Under the pieces are notes generated by a model. That model was given only the letters and a program-made list of their open reading frames with translations. It did no database searches and was not told the origin of the DNA. A stretch of DNA of 64,000 nucleotides from UBA7445 sp965657865 (GTDB taxonomy: Bacteria; Verrucomicrobiota; Verrucomicrobiia; Opitutales; Coraliomargaritaceae): assembly GCA_965657865.1 (NCBI GenBank), contig CBFHPQ010000001.1, positions 76,791 through 140,790 of the forward strand. Direction: 5' to 3'. A program made the translations under genes and the position numbers. Numbering within the stretch: the stretch's first letter is position 1; each line of letters opens with the position of its first letter. Positions 16,006 to 25,355 of this stretch are shown piece after piece.

Positions 16006-18075
16006 GTGGATTTTAAATTACAAAGCCAATATCAACCCCAAGGTGATCAACCCGATGCAATCCGCACCCTCACTGAGGGCGCTCGTGCAGGAAAGGCGAA
16101 GCAGACCTTACTTGGGGTTACTGGGTCGGGAAAGACCTTTACGATGGCGAATGTTATTCAAGAATTGCAGCGTCCAGCGCTGATAATCTCCCACAACAAA
16201 ACTCTCGCCGCCCAATTATACTCCGAATTTAAAGCTTTTTTCCCTGACAATGCCGTCGAGTATTTCGTCAGTTATTACGATTACTATCAGCCAGAGGCAT
16301 ATTTACCGCAGACCGATACCTACATCGAAAAAGATTCTTCAATCAATGAAGATATCGAGCGCCTTCGCATTGCGGCATCGTCATCTTTGATCAGTCGTAA
16401 CGATGTTATTGTGGTCGCTTCAGTTTCCTGCATTTACGGATTGGGGTCGCCTGAAGATTTTAAGGAAATGATGCTGCCCTTATCCCCAGGGATGGAAATT
16501 TCGCGCGAACAACTGTTAGAGCGATTGGTTGAAATCCTCTACAATCGCAACGATATTGATTTCAAGCGTTGTACCTTTCGAGTGCGCGGCGATAGCGTGG
16601 ACGTATTCCCTGCGTATTTGGAGACTGCAATCCGGATCGAATTTTGGGGTGATACTATAGAGGCGATTTATGAACTCGACCCTTTGACGGGAGTTACGGG
16701 TGCAGTTTTAAAGCAGTTTCATCTTTATCCTGCCACGCAATATGTAACGCCCAAAGATAAGATTCAAAAAGCGGTGAAGGGGATTCGGGCGGAACTCGAT
16801 GAACGGGTGGCTTATTTTGAGGCGAACAATCGTTTACTTGAAGCACAGCGCATCAAGATGCGTACTGAGTACGACATTGAGCTTTTGCAGGAGATGGGAT
16901 TTTGTACCGGGATTGAAAATTATTCCCGCTACCTCTCAGACCGTAAACCAGGTGCACGTCCATTTTGCTTGGTCGATTTTTTCCCGGACGATTTCTTATT
17001 GTTTGTAGATGAAAGCCATGCCTCGCTTCCGCAAATTCGTGCGATGTATAACGGTGACCGTGCGCGAAAAGAACGCTTGGTTGATTACGGTTTTCGTTTA
17101 CCTTCTGCTTTAGATAATCGTCCGCAAACATTTGATGAATTTGAATCGATTACGGGGCAGAGTATTTACGTTTCTGCCACCCCTGCAAAGTATGAGCTTG
17201 AAGTTTCCGCAACGGTTGCGGAGCAGGTGATTCGTCCTACGGGACTGCTTGACCCAGAGTTAGAAATTCGTCCGATTAAGGGACAAGTTGAGGATGTGAT
17301 TGGTGCGGTTTCGGAGGCGACGGAGGCAGGTGAACGGACTCTAATTACGACGCTGACAAAACGTATGACCGAAGATTTGTCGGATTACCTTCGTGAAGCG
17401 GGAATTAAGGTTGAATATCTGCATTCTGATATTGATGCGGTTGAGCGTGTGGAAATTTTACGGCGTTTACGGACTGGGGATTTCGATGTCCTGGTAGGGG
17501 TGAATTTATTGCGCGAAGGCTTGGATTTACCCGAGGTTGCTTTGGTTGCTATTTTAGATGCGGATAAAGAAGGGTTTTTGCGAAGTGCAACAAGTTTAAT
17601 TCAGACCTCTGGACGTGCGGCACGGCACATCAAGGGGCGGGTGCTTTTATATGCCGATACCATTACTGATTCTATAAAGACAACAATTGATACAACCAAT
17701 TATCGCAGAGAGAAGCAGCTCGCCTACAATACTGAGCACGGGATAACGCCGAAAGGTGTACAACGTGATATTGACGACAGTCTACAAACCCCAGGTAAAA
17801 AATACGGTCAAGACGAAGAAGAGGACTTGCAGGTTCACGACGCTGATGACCGCGACCTAGCAACTGTGATTGCCGAGATGGAAGAAGAAATGCTCGAGGC
17901 GGCTCGTACGCTTGCCTTTGAAAAAGCGGCTTTAATTCGCGATCAAATTGATCAATTGCAAGGGGAGGGAGGTCCAGGAAAGACCGCTAAAAATTATTCC
18001 GGTAAAGGTAAGAAAGGACGCAAGCGTTCTGGAATTTACAATGCGGCAGGTCTTCCTAAAAATCGTCGTCGCTAG
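16006..18075 (+). CDS. uvrB: UvrABC excision repair subunit B
   Basis: DNA-damage verification helicase of nucleotide excision repair; loads onto DNA with UvrA and recruits UvrC. At 689 residues it is full length, starting at GTG 16006. Walker A GVTGSGKT is at residues 37-44, the beta-hairpin YYDYYQPEAY at about 92-101, and the DESH box at about 335. Helicase motif VI and a C-terminal UVR domain with MEEEMLEAARTLAFEKAALIRDQI follow. The tail is basic (GKGKKGRKRSG). It is tail-to-tail with proB, only 2 bp between the stops. Confidence 0.97.
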   Translation: MDFKLQSQYQPQGDQPDAIRTLTEGARAGKAKQTLLGVTGSGKTFTMANVIQELQRPALIISHNKTLAAQLYSEFKAFFPDNAVEYFVSYYDYYQPEAYLPQTDTYIEKDSSINEDIERLRIAASSSLISRNDVIVVASVSCIYGLGSPEDFKEMMLPLSPGMEISREQLLERLVEILYNRNDIDFKRCTFRVRGDSVDVFPAYLETAIRIEFWGDTIEAIYELDPLTGVTGAVLKQFHLYPATQYVTPKDKIQKAVKGIRAELDERVAYFEANNRLLEAQRIKMRTEYDIELLQEMGFCTGIENYSRYLSDRKPGARPFCLVDFFPDDFLLFVDESHASLPQIRAMYNGDRARKERLVDYGFRLPSALDNRPQTFDEFESITGQSIYVSATPAKYELEVSATVAEQVIRPTGLLDPELEIRPIKGQVEDVIGAVSEATEAGERTLITTLTKRMTEDLSDYLREAGIKVEYLHSDIDAVERVEILRRLRTGDFDVLVGVNLLREGLDLPEVALVAILDADKEGFLRSATSLIQTSGRAARHIKGRVLLYADTITDSIKTTIDTTNYRREKQLAYNTEHGITPKGVQRDIDDSLQTPGKKYGQDEEEDLQVHDADDRDLATVIAEMEEEMLEAARTLAFEKAALIRDQIDQLQGEGGPGKTAKNYSGKGKKGRKRSGIYNAAGLPKNRRR

Positions 18076-18077
18076 GT

Positions 18078-19160
18078 CTACTGATTGAGTAGCACTAATT
18101 CGTCACGATGAATGACCACCTCAGGCGTGAGTTCATTATCTGCGATCAATTGAGCGAGGCTTGATTGCTCTGCGCGGATCAGTCCCTGAGCAAAGCAAAC
18201 GCCCTCCGAGTCCATGATTTCGACTAGGTCGCCAGGTTCAAAATTACCCGCAACTGAAGTGATTCCAACTGCTAGCAAACTTTTACCAGCCGTCCGCAAA
18301 GCGTGCGCTGCACCAGCGTCGAGCGTGACCGAACCATTGGCTTGATCAAGAATCGCAATCCAGCGTTTGTGCGACTGCACAGGCGTCGCGCTTGGCGCAA
18401 AATAAGTGCCAACAGATTCGCCTGACTGAAGCGCTTCAAAAAGTACATCATCCTGTCCACTTGCAATGAGCACGCCGCAGCCAGCGCGTTGCGCGATTTT
18501 CGCAGCGGAGAGCTTGCTGATCATTCCACCTACTGAGGTGGTTTGATTCGTGCCTCCAGCCAATGCTTCAATTTTAGGCGTGATGACCGCAACTTCAGGG
18601 ATCACGGCCCCGCCATTTGCGAGATCCATGAGGCCAGGAATATTAGATAAGATGCAGAGTAAGTCCGCATTGATTACACTCGCTACAAGTGCGGAAAGAG
18701 TATCGTTATCGCCGAACTGAATTTCTTGCGCGCTCACAGTATCGTTTTCATTCACGATGGGAACAATGCCTTGCGCTAACAATTGCTCGATGGTGTTGAA
18801 GATCGCATTGTGGCGGTGGCGATTTCGCAAGTCTTCGCGCGTGAGTAATATTTGTGCGACCGTTAGATCGACAGGATCAAAGCCCTTTTGCCAGGTATTG
18901 ATTAAAATCGATTGCCCGATTGAAGCACAGGCTTGTAAATTTGCGAGGGCAGTTGGACGCGTGGGTAGACCCAGTTTTCCCATCCCCAGACCAATTGAAC
19001 CCGAGCTTACGAGCACTACTTCTTTTCCAATGGAACGAAGGTAGGCCACCTGTTTGCAAAGAGTCGCAATGCGGTGGGTGTCCAGTTGACCGATGCCTTG
19101 AGTAAGGACACCGGTACCAAGCTTAATAACAACCCGCTTTGACTGTTTGAGAGTGCTCAA
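18078..19160 (-). CDS. proB: Glutamate 5-kinase
   Basis: First step of proline synthesis, phosphorylating glutamate to gamma-glutamyl phosphate. The 360 residues comprise an amino-acid kinase domain (RVVIKLGTGVLT at the N-terminus, VVLVSSGSIGLGMGKLG, VNENDTVS, FGDNDTLSALVAS) and a C-terminal PUA domain (about 270-360, with WIAILDQANGSVTLDAGA). It is the third gene in a pyrH-frr-proB run, with 24 bp between frr and proB. proA is not in this window. Confidence 0.95.
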   Translation of the reverse strand: MSTLKQSKRVVIKLGTGVLTQGIGQLDTHRIATLCKQVAYLRSIGKEVVLVSSGSIGLGMGKLGLPTRPTALANLQACASIGQSILINTWQKGFDPVDLTVAQILLTREDLRNRHRHNAIFNTIEQLLAQGIVPIVNENDTVSAQEIQFGDNDTLSALVASVINADLLCILSNIPGLMDLANGGAVIPEVAVITPKIEALAGGTNQTTSVGGMISKLSAAKIAQRAGCGVLIASGQDDVLFEALQSGESVGTYFAPSATPVQSHKRWIAILDQANGSVTLDAGAAHALRTAGKSLLAVGITSVAGNFEPGDLVEIMDSEGVCFAQGLIRAEQSSLAQLIADNELTPEVVIHRDELVLLNQ

Positions 19161-19184
19161 TATTCAATCCTAACGGGCGAATGG

Positions 19185-19742
19185 CTAAACCTTTTTAAGG
19201 TCAGCTTCTTTCTTGGTGAGTTGCTCGTTAATTTGAGCAATGAAATTATCGTGCTCGGACTGGATCTCTTTTTCGTAGCGTTTTACATCATCCTCCGAAA
19301 GACCGTCCTCTTTGGCGGCTTTGAGCAAATCCAGCGCATCACGACGCGCTTGACGCACGCGCACGCGACCGTCTTCGGCCATTCCACCCGCTTGCTTAGC
19401 GAGATCTGCACGGCGTTCGCCCGTCAATTCGGGAACAGGCACTCGAAGAATACCGCCATCCACAAGCGGATTAAACCCGAGATTCGCGTCGATAATTCCT
19501 TTTTCCACTTCTCGAATTACGCTCTTATCCCAAGGTTGAACCATAATGGTGCGAGCATCGGGGGTGGTGACTGCTGCCACTTCCTTTAGGGAGACGGTAC
19601 TTCCATAAGCTTCAACCTTTACGCTATCCAGCATGGTAGGACTGGCTTTGCCCGTGTGCAAACTGCCAAATTGGCTTAGAGTATAATCCACTGCCTTTTT
19701 GAGGTCAGCTTTGAGTTCTGCGATGATTTCGTTTGGTTCCAT
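19185..19742 (-). CDS. frr: Ribosome recycling factor
   Basis: Splits post-termination ribosomes together with EF-G. The 185 residues match the family length, with a three-helix bundle. Recognisable segments are RTIMVQPWDKSVIREVEKGI and NLGFNPLVDGGILRVPVPELTGERR, followed by the long C-terminal helix with VRVRQARRDALDLLK. It follows pyrH on the same strand after a 42-bp gap, the conserved bacterial order pyrH-frr. Confidence 0.97.
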   Translation of the reverse strand: MEPNEIIAELKADLKKAVDYTLSQFGSLHTGKASPTMLDSVKVEAYGSTVSLKEVAAVTTPDARTIMVQPWDKSVIREVEKGIIDANLGFNPLVDGGILRVPVPELTGERRADLAKQAGGMAEDGRVRVRQARRDALDLLKAAKEDGLSEDDVKRYEKEIQSEHDNFIAQINEQLTKKEADLKKV

Positions 19743-19784
19743 ATGCGTCTGCTAATTATTTAAAATGAAAATTGAAAAATGCGT

Positions 19785-20528
19785 CTATACATCAACACGA
19801 GTGCCAATGGATTCACCCATGACCGCACGATAAATAGAGCCAGATTCGCGCATACTAAAGACTAAAATAGGCATGGCGTTTTCCATACAAAGTGAAAACG
19901 CAGTCGAGTCCATTACGTTCAACTGATTTTTCAAAGCATCGATATAGCGCAAGTTTTCGTAACGCACTGCGTCGATATGCTTGGCAGGGTCCTTATCATA
20001 CACCCCGTCTACTTTAGTTGCTTTCATGAGCATGTTCGCACCAATCTCACTTGCGCGTAGAGCCGCGCAGGTGTCAGTCGAGAAGTAGGGGTTTCCCGTA
20101 CCACCCGCAAAAATTACCACTCGGCCACGCTCCAAATGACGCGTTGCTCGACGCACAATGAAAGGTTCCGCAAGTTTATCCATCGGAATCGCGCTCTGAA
20201 GGCGAACCGTCACGCCCATTTTCTCAAGGCAATCCATGATCGCCAAGCCATTGATCACAGTCGCAAGCATCCCCATATAATCACCCGTAGTGCGATCCAC
20301 ACCCTTTAGTTCCGAACCACTCAAGCCGCGGAAGATATTTCCGCCCCCGATGACTAAGCCCACCTGCACCCCGATATCATAGACCTTTTTAACCTCGCTG
20401 CAGATTTCCTCTAAAATGGTCGGACTGATAGGCTCCCCATCTTCAGTGTTACGGAGAACTTCCCCGCTTAATTTTAAGACTATCCGCTTATATTTGGGGG
20501 TAGGCGTGGTGTTTTTAATGGAACTCAT
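19785..20528 (-). CDS. pyrH: Uridylate kinase
   Basis: Phosphorylates UMP to UDP with ATP in pyrimidine nucleotide synthesis. The 247 residues belong to the amino-acid-kinase fold: KRIVLKLSGEVL at the start, VIGGGNIFRG, DYMGMLATVINGLAI, FAGGTGNPYFSTDT and KATKVDGVYDKDP. It heads the pyrH-frr-proB operon. Upstream, an AT-rich partial palindrome TTAATCGTGATTAA (20580-20593) lies about 50 bp before the start and could be regulatory. Confidence 0.97.
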   Translation of the reverse strand: MSSIKNTTPTPKYKRIVLKLSGEVLRNTEDGEPISPTILEEICSEVKKVYDIGVQVGLVIGGGNIFRGLSGSELKGVDRTTGDYMGMLATVINGLAIMDCLEKMGVTVRLQSAIPMDKLAEPFIVRRATRHLERGRVVIFAGGTGNPYFSTDTCAALRASEIGANMLMKATKVDGVYDKDPAKHIDAVRYENLRYIDALKNQLNVMDSTAFSLCMENAMPILVFSMRESGSIYRAVMGESIGTRVDV

Positions 20529-20719
20529 TAAAAGGGTTTTAAATAAGTTTCATTCATGCGAGTCAATCTAAGTCTTTTTTTAATCGTGATTAATAATTCT
20601 CGACTGGGTCTTGGAAGTAAGAAGTAAATTCAGATCATACGAGAAATGAATCATCCCAACCTTTCTACATCCTGTGCTTGACGGAGGGGGTAGTTTTTCC
20701 CAAGTTATGACGTTTCTGA

Positions 20720-20794
<75 letters not shown>

Positions 20795-20797
20795 TTT

Positions 20798-20828
20798 TAA
20801 CCCGTCTCTTCGTGAGGCGGGTTTTTTT
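20798..20828 (+). terminator. Rho-independent terminator after tRNA-Gln
   Basis: Stem AACCCGTCTC / GAGGCGGGTT with a UUCG-type loop and a run of seven T on the plus strand. It starts a few bases after the tRNA CCA. Confidence 0.85.
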
Positions 20829-20900
20829 ATGGTGGGATTGGATTGGTGAAGGGTGTTGTCCAGTTGACAGATGGGGGTGCTTTTGACTGATTGAGTCTGC

Positions 20901-21707
20901 ATGAATTTTTTGGATAGATTGGAGAAACGTTTTGGGAATTGGTCGGTGCCAAATGTGATGTTGGGGCTGATTGTGATTCAATTGGTGGTCTATGGTCTAA
21001 TTTTAACGGGACATCTTGCCTTCGGGGCGATGCCTTTAATTCCGTCGCGGGTTTTTACTGATGGGGAGTATTGGCGTTTAATTACTTTTATTGTGGCTCC
21101 GCCTAAGATCGCGGGGGGCGCGTTGAGTGGGCTTTTTCTGGCAATCTTCTGGTATATTTTATGGATGATGAGTCAGGCGCTGGAGGCGAATTGGGGCGCG
21201 TTTCGTTTCAATCTGTATTTGTTAGCGGGCATTCTCTTCACGGTAGTGGGCGCGTTGGTCGGTCAGGTGATTTCGCCGTCGGCTCCGATTGTTATCTTTC
21301 CTGACTTTTTATATTTAAGTATATTTTGGGCGTTTGCGCTTTTGTTTCCAGACATGGAGTTTTATCTCTTCTTTGTGCTTCCCGTGAAGGTGAAGTGGTT
21401 GGCGATCCTGACGGGTGTTTTTACGGTTTTTTCAATAATCATGTCTCCTTCGACGGGTTATGCGTTGGCAACTTTAGGTCCGGTCTTGAATTTCGTGCTA
21501 TTTTTCCGTGCCGCGATGGCTCAGTCATTACGAGCGAAGCAACGGAGGAAGCAGCATACTGCTGAAGTTCAGGCGCGCGCGGAGTCGCCTCAGCATGTTT
21601 GCACTGAATGTGGTGCTACGGACAAGAGTCACGCGGAACGGGCATTTCGTTATCGTGTGATTGCGGGTGAAGCGGTCTGTGTCTGCGAGACGTGCCGAAG
21701 TGATTGA
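20901..21707 (+). CDS. Rhomboid-like membrane protein with C-terminal zinc ribbon
   Basis: Membrane protein of 268 residues with about six hydrophobic helices. The layout is that of a rhomboid: EYWRLITFI after TM1, ANWGAFRFNLYLLAGI, and FALLFPDMEFYLFFVLPVKVKWLAI. I see neither the GxSG serine motif nor the partner His, so it is probably not a protease. The cytoplasmic tail (about 225-268) carries CTECG and CVCETC, a probable zinc ribbon. The tail may bind a partner; the function is unknown. It is convergent with rpmB. Confidence 0.65.
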   Translation: MNFLDRLEKRFGNWSVPNVMLGLIVIQLVVYGLILTGHLAFGAMPLIPSRVFTDGEYWRLITFIVAPPKIAGGALSGLFLAIFWYILWMMSQALEANWGAFRFNLYLLAGILFTVVGALVGQVISPSAPIVIFPDFLYLSIFWAFALLFPDMEFYLFFVLPVKVKWLAILTGVFTVFSIIMSPSTGYALATLGPVLNFVLFFRAAMAQSLRAKQRRKQHTAEVQARAESPQHVCTECGATDKSHAERAFRYRVIAGEAVCVCETCRSD

Positions 21708-21752
21708 GGCGTTGTTTGCTTTGAAGCACTTTCACTCCTGATTGGGGGGCAC

Positions 21753-21780
21753 AAAAAAACCTCGGGAGTCCGAGGCTTTT
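21753..21780 (-). terminator. Rho-independent terminator after rpmB (possibly bidirectional)
   Basis: Perfect CCTCGG/CCGAGG stem (21760-21765, 21770-21775) with a GAGT loop. Seven A on the plus strand (21753-21759) form the T-tract for the minus-strand rpmB. A short CTTTT on the other side could serve the plus-strand gene. Confidence 0.8.
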
Positions 21781-21804
21781 GAAATTTTGTTGGGCGCGGG
21801 TGAG

Positions 21805-22035
21805 TTACGCTTTGGTAATTTTGCCTGCCTTGATCGCTTTAACGGAGACCCACATGCGTTTGACTTCACCACTTGGAAGTTTGACGCGTACGCGCTGAAC
21901 GTTGGGACGGAAACGACGTTTGGTGTTTTTAACCAAACTTGTACCGATACCACCGCTTTTTTTGGTGAGACCCTTACGGATGATGCGACCCCCTTTGACG
22001 GGGCGTTTGCCTGTGATTGCGCAGATACGTGCCAT
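21805..22035 (-). CDS. rpmB: 50S ribosomal protein L28
   Basis: Small basic protein of the large ribosomal subunit, 76 residues. It begins MARICAITGKRPVKGG, has a middle with KKSGGIGTSLVKNTKRRFRPN, and the RVRVKLPSGEVKRMWVSVKAIKAG block typical of L28. The open frame extends far upstream to 22332, but that part is antisense-like low-complexity sequence and not L28, so ATG 22035 is the start. Only two of the four zinc-ribbon cysteines found in some L28 could apply (a single Cys5 is visible), so this is a non-zinc version. It lies 77 bp downstream of the MidA-like gene on the same strand. Confidence 0.93.
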   Translation of the reverse strand: MARICAITGKRPVKGGRIIRKGLTKKSGGIGTSLVKNTKRRFRPNVQRVRVKLPSGEVKRMWVSVKAIKAGKITKA

Positions 22036-22112
22036 GTGAAAATCTTCGTTGAATTGAGAAACGAGTGAGAAAATAGCCTGTGAGGGTATTGGCAAGCCTT
22101 TTTCGCCATTTT

Positions 22113-23111
22113 TCAAGGATTCCGTTGTGCCCAAAGCACTTGGAATTTGCGACCCATGTGAGCGGGGTGGATGAGTTCCATTAGAGTTTGTCTGCGAGGA
22201 CTGAATTGCCCTGCGCTTTCGGTGACGATGGATTCGGCGACGCGGTGACCACGTTGAACAAAGAAGGCCTCTTGGCTTTCGAGTTGGACGGTATGGCAAT
22301 GGCTTTGGCAAATTGTTTGGAGGGGAGTCCAACAGACGTCGCAGGTGATATCAGCGGAGCCGATATTTTCGAGGAGGTCGTTGCCTGCTTTGTGTTTAAA
22401 ATAGGTACGGGCTGTGCCAACAGGGCAATTTTCGATGAGATCGGTCCACGCTTTACCGTAATCGAAGAAGATGAGGAGACCGTGCCAGAATTGTGCGAAG
22501 AGGTTTTTCAGGGCGTTTTCAGCTTCGAGAGGCCAATCGAGGCAATAACCTTCGGGGGCGTTCGCAGGTAGGCGGTGGGCTTCGCTTGCAACTTGAGCAC
22601 TGAGTTCGTTGAGGAGGACTTCTTGTGGGGTATCGTGCGCTATTGAGACACCACGTTCCTGCCATTTGCCATTGGTGAAAATTAAGCGGTGAAAAGGAAG
22701 GGCATCGAGCCATTCGTTGGCAAAGATGATACTGGGAGCGGTGTTATTAATTTGAATCGGGTCTCCACAACGGATGGTTGAAGCGGAAAGGGAGGGGAAT
22801 TTGTTCGGATTGAGGCGTTGCAAGAGCCCCGTTTCGGGTTCAGCAGCGATTTCAACAAAGTGATGTTGAGCAAAAGTTTCGCCTATAATTTCTTGAATAC
22901 CTCCGAGGACGAGTTCGGAAAAGACTGAGCCGAGACTTTCGGCGGTATAAAAGTCGGTTTTGGGGGATCGCCCGACGCGTGCTTGGTCTTTGCTGTAATA
23001 TCCGCAATTCGGGTGGTAGAGGGCGCACTCGATGAAGTCCCGATAGGAAATGGGGCTGTCTTTTGCTAAATCTGCTAAGATCGCATTGATGTTTTGTGAG
23101 ACTTCGTTCAT
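22113..23111 (-). CDS. MidA/NDUFAF7-family SAM-dependent methyltransferase
   Basis: Class I protein methyltransferase-like enzyme of 332 residues (COG1565). The N-terminus SYRDFIECALYHPNCGYYS and the following DFYTAESLGSVFSELV are diagnostic of the family. The SAM site is around VEIAAEPETGLLQRL, a variant of the usual GxGxG motif. ANEWLDALPFHRL matches the family NExLDAxP motif, and IFFDYG follows at about 240. The mitochondrial relative methylates a complex I subunit; bacterial substrates are unknown. I take ATG 23111 rather than an upstream TTG at 23153, since the added residues are not conserved. It is divergent from tsaD. Confidence 0.85.
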   Translation of the reverse strand: MNEVSQNINAILADLAKDSPISYRDFIECALYHPNCGYYSKDQARVGRSPKTDFYTAESLGSVFSELVLGGIQEIIGETFAQHHFVEIAAEPETGLLQRLNPNKFPSLSASTIRCGDPIQINNTAPSIIFANEWLDALPFHRLIFTNGKWQERGVSIAHDTPQEVLLNELSAQVASEAHRLPANAPEGYCLDWPLEAENALKNLFAQFWHGLLIFFDYGKAWTDLIENCPVGTARTYFKHKAGNDLLENIGSADITCDVCWTPLQTICQSHCHTVQLESQEAFFVQRGHRVAESIVTESAGQFSPRRQTLMELIHPAHMGRKFQVLWAQRNP

Positions 23112-23206
23112 TAAGGTCTCTAATGATGAAACATATGGTGGGGTTGGCAACAAGCACGAAGCCGTTTCTTTTAATACGTTTATACACTATTTGAATTGAA
23201 TTTGTT

Positions 23207-24250
23207 ATGCTGCTTGCAATCGAGAGTTCCTGTGATGAGTCCGCTTTAGCGCTTTTTGATGCGGGTAAAGGGCTTTGCGGTGAGTGGGTGCATAGTCAAA
23301 TTCAGTTGCATCAGGCTTATGGAGGGGTGGTGCCTGATCTTGCGAGTCGCGAACATCTAAAGAATTTTTTTCCTTTGTTGGAGCACGCGGAGATTTTGGA
23401 TCGAAGGGGTGAGATTTCTAAAATCGCGGTAACGAAGGGGCCGGGCTTAGCGGGTTGCCTGGCACTTGGGGTAGCATTTGCAAAAAGTCTAGGATTGGCT
23501 TGGAAGGTTCCGGTGGTGGGCGTTAATCATTTGCGCGGACATGCCTTTTCTCCGTTCATTGATTTGCATGCACAAGACCCCGAGCAATTTGCGAGTGCTT
23601 TTAAAGATTTGTTACCTCACTTGGGTTTGATTGTTTCAGGTGGTAATACGCTTTTGTTTGAAATTTCGTCTGGCTTTGAGCTCACGGTGCTGGCTGAGAC
23701 GGTCGATGATGCTGCGGGTGAGGCGTTGGACAAGGGCGCGAAGTTGCTGGGCATTCCATACCCTGGAGGCCCTGAAGTTGAAAGACGCGCTGTGGGCGGA
23801 GATCTTGAAGCCTATGATTTCCCCAAAGCAATCGCGCCGCGCAATGAGCAACGGTTTAGTTTTTCGGGCTTAAAAACGAGTTTGCGGTATCGCATCGAAG
23901 GGATGCGTGACGAGGCGTTGGAAGAATCGATGTCTGATTTGTGTGCGTCGTATCAAGCGGCGGTAGTGGCTCAACTAAGGGGCAAAACGAGGCATTTACT
24001 CAGTGCGGGAAGTTTTAAAAGCTTCGGGCTTTCGGGCGGTGTCTCTAACAACAAGAGTTTGCGAGTCGCAATGGAACAACTTGCGGCGCGTTATAAGCTG
24101 CCGTGCTTTTTGGCGCGTCCTGAGCATACGGGTGACAATGCTGCTATGATCGCCTTTGCTGCTTTTATGGAGATCGAAAATTTTAACGCGGCGTCGGACT
24201 TTTCAATTGAGCCTGCGTTGCGTTTGAGTGCGGTTGGCAGGGGAGCATAA
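23207..24250 (+). CDS. tsaD: tRNA N6-adenosine threonylcarbamoyltransferase
   Basis: Adds the threonylcarbamoyl group to A37 of ANN-reading tRNAs with TsaB and TsaE. The 347 residues carry the ASKHA fold. ESSCDESALAL opens the protein, the metal-binding HLRGH is at about 107-111, LIVSGGNTLL at about 140-150, EALDKGAKLLGIPYPGGP at about 170-187, and FSGLKTSLR near 218. It is preceded by a weakly defined start region and followed by a terminator shared with tRNA-Phe. Confidence 0.96.
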   Translation: MLLAIESSCDESALALFDAGKGLCGEWVHSQIQLHQAYGGVVPDLASREHLKNFFPLLEHAEILDRRGEISKIAVTKGPGLAGCLALGVAFAKSLGLAWKVPVVGVNHLRGHAFSPFIDLHAQDPEQFASAFKDLLPHLGLIVSGGNTLLFEISSGFELTVLAETVDDAAGEALDKGAKLLGIPYPGGPEVERRAVGGDLEAYDFPKAIAPRNEQRFSFSGLKTSLRYRIEGMRDEALEESMSDLCASYQAAVVAQLRGKTRHLLSAGSFKSFGLSGGVSNNKSLRVAMEQLAARYKLPCFLARPEHTGDNAAMIAFAAFMEIENFNAASDFSIEPALRLSAVGRGA

Positions 24251-24285
24251 AAAAACCTGCCACATGGGGGTAGAGGCAGGTTTTT
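24251..24285. terminator. Bidirectional terminator between tsaD and tRNA-Phe
   Basis: AAAAACCTGCC and GGCAGGTTTTT arms (24251-24261, 24275-24285), perfect 11-base complement with a 13-base loop. T-runs on both strands fit the convergent tsaD and tRNA-Phe. Confidence 0.85.
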
Positions 24286-24288
24286 AAA

Positions 24289-24364
<76 letters not shown>

Positions 24365-24454
24365 GAGTGAAGCGCATATTTAGGGGTGGAGTCTGGTAAG
24401 CGTCAATCCGCTTTTTATAAAATATTTGTCCACGAAAAAGGGCGTGAACAGTTA

Positions 24455-25345
24455 TCAGTTTGAGCGCTTGAGCATGTAATCAAAGAGACTGCTCAAGAAT
24501 GTGCTATCGCCTTCAATCTTTGCTAAACCCTCTTGCGCGAGCTTGGTGTGGTGCTCAGCTTTTGCGCGTGCTCCGTCTAAACCGTAAATATCTGGGTAGG
24601 TTGATTTGTGCGATTTAGCGTCGGAGCCAACTGGTTTTCCCATTGTTTCCTGAGAAGCGGTAACATCTAAGATGTCGTCGATGATTTGAAATGCCATCCC
24701 AAGATGAAATCCAATTGAGCCAAGATTTTGATTGTGTTCTGGGTTACTCTCAACGAAGTGTCCGCCCATTTGGAGGGCTGCCTGTAAGAGGGCAGCAGTT
24801 TTATTTTGATGAATAAATTCAAGGGAATCGGCAGTCATGGATTTATTTTCATTTTCAATGTCTTCCATTTGACCTCCGATGAGACGCTGACTGCCCGATG
24901 CAAAGGCGAGTTCTTTAACCAAGGCGACTGCTAATTTTGGGTGGTTTTGGTATTCGGAAGCAAGGAGCTCAAAGGCATAGGTCAGTAAGGCATCTCCTGC
25001 AAGGAGGGCGGTAGCTTCATCGAATTGTTTATGGCAGGCGGGTCGTCCGCGTCTAAGATCGCTATTATCGACGCTCGGCAAGTCGTCGTGAATTAAAGTA
25101 TAGGTATGGAGGCATTCGATGGCGACGCAGGCGGGAAGGGGACTTGCAATCGCAGGCTTTAATTGTGCAGCAGCGAGGAGCAAGACAGGGCGTAATCGTT
25201 TGCCACCTGCTTCCATAGAATATCGCATGGCTGCGTGTAAATTAGCAGGTCGTGTTGCTGCGGGCGGCAGGAATGTGTCCAATGCTGCTTCTACTTCATT
25301 TTGAAGGAGTGTTAATTTTTCTTTTAAATTGTGATGCACATCCAT
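24455..25345 (-). CDS. ispA: Polyprenyl (farnesyl) diphosphate synthase
   Basis: Condenses IPP with DMAPP and GPP to make farnesyl (possibly geranylgeranyl) diphosphate for quinones and lipid carriers. The 296 residues fit IspA. GGKRLRPVLLLAA is at about 52-64, the first Asp-rich motif DDLPSVDNSD at about 92-101 (with the two-residue insertion typical of bacterial type FPPS), LLAGDALLTYAFELL follows, and the second Asp-rich motif is FQIIDDILD. Its start is only 10 bp from the start of a divergent membrane gene, so its promoter must lie inside that neighbour. Confidence 0.94.
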   Translation of the reverse strand: MDVHHNLKEKLTLLQNEVEAALDTFLPPAATRPANLHAAMRYSMEAGGKRLRPVLLLAAAQLKPAIASPLPACVAIECLHTYTLIHDDLPSVDNSDLRRGRPACHKQFDEATALLAGDALLTYAFELLASEYQNHPKLAVALVKELAFASGSQRLIGGQMEDIENENKSMTADSLEFIHQNKTAALLQAALQMGGHFVESNPEHNQNLGSIGFHLGMAFQIIDDILDVTASQETMGKPVGSDAKSHKSTYPDIYGLDGARAKAEHHTKLAQEGLAKIEGDSTFLSSLFDYMLKRSN

Positions 25346-25355
25346 AACTTGAGCT

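Noticed and set aside
22036..22332. N-terminal extension of L28
   Set aside because: Proline/arginine-rich frame read-through of the MidA gene in another frame; L28 starts cleanly at 22035.
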